Below, piece by piece: positions 5,783-6,709 of a stretch of 6,709 nt of DNA. Position 1 is the stretch's first letter; every line of letters starts with the position of its first letter. A program made the translations under genes and the position numbers. The notes beneath the pieces are model-generated. The model was not told where the DNA came from, ran no database searches, and saw nothing but the letters and a program-made list of their open reading frames with translations. The stretch is from Chloroflexota bacterium (lineage in GTDB: Bacteria > Chloroflexota > UBA6077 > JADZDV01). The DNA lies in NCBI GenBank assembly GCA_020850915.1, contig JADZDV010000292.1, forward strand, positions 1-6,709, given 5' to 3'.

Positions 5783-6709
5783 AAGGCGCGCTCCCGCAGC
5801 CCGAGCGCCGCCGCCTCCTTCAAGGTCCCTGCCGGCAACAGCTCAATCCCGAGCCCCTTCAGGTGCCGCGCCGCGCCGCGCGGCACCAGCGCCCGCTCGA
5901 ACCCGAGCTTCCCCGCCTCCCGCAGTCGCGCCTCGAGCTGTCCGACACTCCGCAGCTCGCCCGCGAGCCCAACCTCCCCGATCGCTACCAGCGCAGGATC
6001 GATCGGCCGGTCACGGAAGCTCGAGAGCAGTGCCAACGCCACTCCAACGTCCGCCGCCGGCTCCTGGATTCGCAGGCCGCCAACGACGTTGACGTACAGG
6101 TCCTGGTCCCAGAGCGCCGCTCCCAGCCGCCGCGTGAGCACGGCCGAGAGCAGCATCAGTCTGTTGAAGTCGATGCCGGTCGCGCTTCGCCTCGGCATCG
6201 CCAACGCCGACTTGCTCGCCAGCGCCTGGACCTCCACGAGCAGCGGCCGTGTCCCCTCCATCGTCACGACCACGGCAGAGCCGCTACCGTGCTCCACCCG
6301 CTCCTCCAGGAACGCCGCTGACGGGTTGGCCACCTCCACCATGCCACCCTCGCGCATCTCGAACACGCCCACTTCGTGTGTCGGCCCAAAGCGGTTCTTC
6401 GTGCTCCGAAGCAAGCGGTAGCTGTGGATCGGGTCGCCCTCCAGGTACAGTACCGTGTCCACCATGTGCTCCAGCACCTTCGGCCCGGCGATGGCGCCTT
6501 CCTTCGTCACATGGCCCACCAGGAACGTTGGCACGCCGGTTCCCTTGGCCAGGTGCATCAGTCGCAACGTGCACTCCCGAAGCTGGCTCACGTTGCCCGG
6601 CGACGAGTCCAGGTCGCTCAGGTAGACGCTCTGGATCGAATCCACGACCAGCAGTCCCGGCGGGTCCTGCTCTACCGCCTCAACGATCGCCGCCAGGTCG
6701 GTCTCCGCC
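5779..6709 (-). CDS. radA: DNA repair protein RadA, C-terminal part (partial)
   Basis: RadA (Sms) is a RecA-like ATPase and DnaB-type helicase that promotes branch migration in recombination and repair. The 5' part, with the C4 zinc finger and Walker A, lies beyond the right edge; 309 residues are visible. Near the start is Walker B LLVVDSIQ (19-26), then GHVTKEGAIAGPKVLEH, and the RadA signature KNRFG (104-108) followed by EVGVFEM. From about residue 150 to the end runs the Lon-protease-like domain, including ATGIDFNR, LYVNVVGGLRI, ADVGVALAL and IGEVGLAGELR. I see no reason to expect peptidase activity, as this domain is a DNA-binding scaffold in RadA. The frame remains open to the window edge, so a start inside the window (GTG at 6645, within Walker B) is not real. 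Its TGA overlaps the ispD start. It is the first visible gene of the operon. Confidence 0.96.
   Translation of the reverse strand, partial: AETDLAAIVEAVEQDPPGLLVVDSIQSVYLSDLDSSPGNVSQLRECTLRLMHLAKGTGVPTFLVGHVTKEGAIAGPKVLEHMVDTVLYLEGDPIHSYRLLRSTKNRFGPTHEVGVFEMREGGMVEVANPSAAFLEERVEHGSGSAVVVTMEGTRPLLVEVQALASKSALAMPRRSATGIDFNRLMLLSAVLTRRLGAALWDQDLYVNVVGGLRIQEPAADVGVALALLSSFRDRPIDPALVAIGEVGLAGELRSVGQLEARLREAGKLGFERALVPRGAARHLKGLGIELLPAGTLKEAAALGLRERAL

Noticed and set aside
4256..6421. Very long + strand ORF (721 residues) opposite cysS, ispF, ispD and radA
   Set aside because: It spans four well-identified genes on the other strand; composition is Arg/Ser/Pro/Thr-rich without domains, as expected for an antisense shadow in GC-rich DNA.
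6580..6645. radA start at GTG 6645
   Set aside because: That codon is the Val inside the Walker B strand; the frame continues with RadA-like sequence to the window edge.

Overview
The window is GC-rich (by eye roughly two-thirds G+C), densely coding bacterial DNA. It consists mainly of housekeeping genes and carries no sign of a mobile element, phage or CRISPR array. Gene order, several residue choices and the scarcity of strong Shine-Dalgarno sites suggest an uncultured or little-studied lineage, perhaps Chloroflexota. That placement is inference from general resemblance, not a search.

Left part, + strand (1-1768): the 3' end of a glycoside-hydrolase-like gene, then a 30-residue single-helix membrane peptide whose stop overlaps (ATGA) the start of a small zincin metallopeptidase (HExxHxxGxxD), then trmD (tRNA m1G37 methyltransferase). 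The genes are close enough to be one transcription unit. No ribosomal-protein neighbours of trmD (rpsP, rimM, rplS) are present.

Middle (1769-2160): a short non-coding gap ending in a strong sigma70-type promoter (TTGACC, 18 bp, TATACT) drives two tandem serine tRNAs, Ser-UGA (CCA encoded) and Ser-GCU (CCA not encoded). A GC hairpin with a T-run follows; it is also the last codons of the convergent gene rlmB.

Right part, - strand (2124-6709, transcribed right to left): radA (5' end outside the window), ispD, ispF, cysS, rlmB. Three of the four junctions overlap by 4-8 nt, so this is a translationally coupled operon. It resembles a condensed form of the Firmicutes radA-disA-yacL-ispD-ispF-gltX-cysE-cysS-mrnC-rlmB cluster. 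Together the genes cover recombination repair, two steps of the MEP isoprenoid pathway, cysteine charging of tRNA and 23S rRNA ribose methylation. The cysS-rlmB junction is the exception: about 305 nt that stay open in the rlmB frame and encode a basic, Pro/Arg/Ala/Lys-rich stretch, probably an N-terminal extension of RlmB.

I found no convincing new multi-gene system. The points most worth a second look are the membrane peptide coupled to a zincin, the RlmB extension, the terminator embedded in a convergent coding end, and non-consensus residues at functional positions in TrmD, CysRS and IspF.
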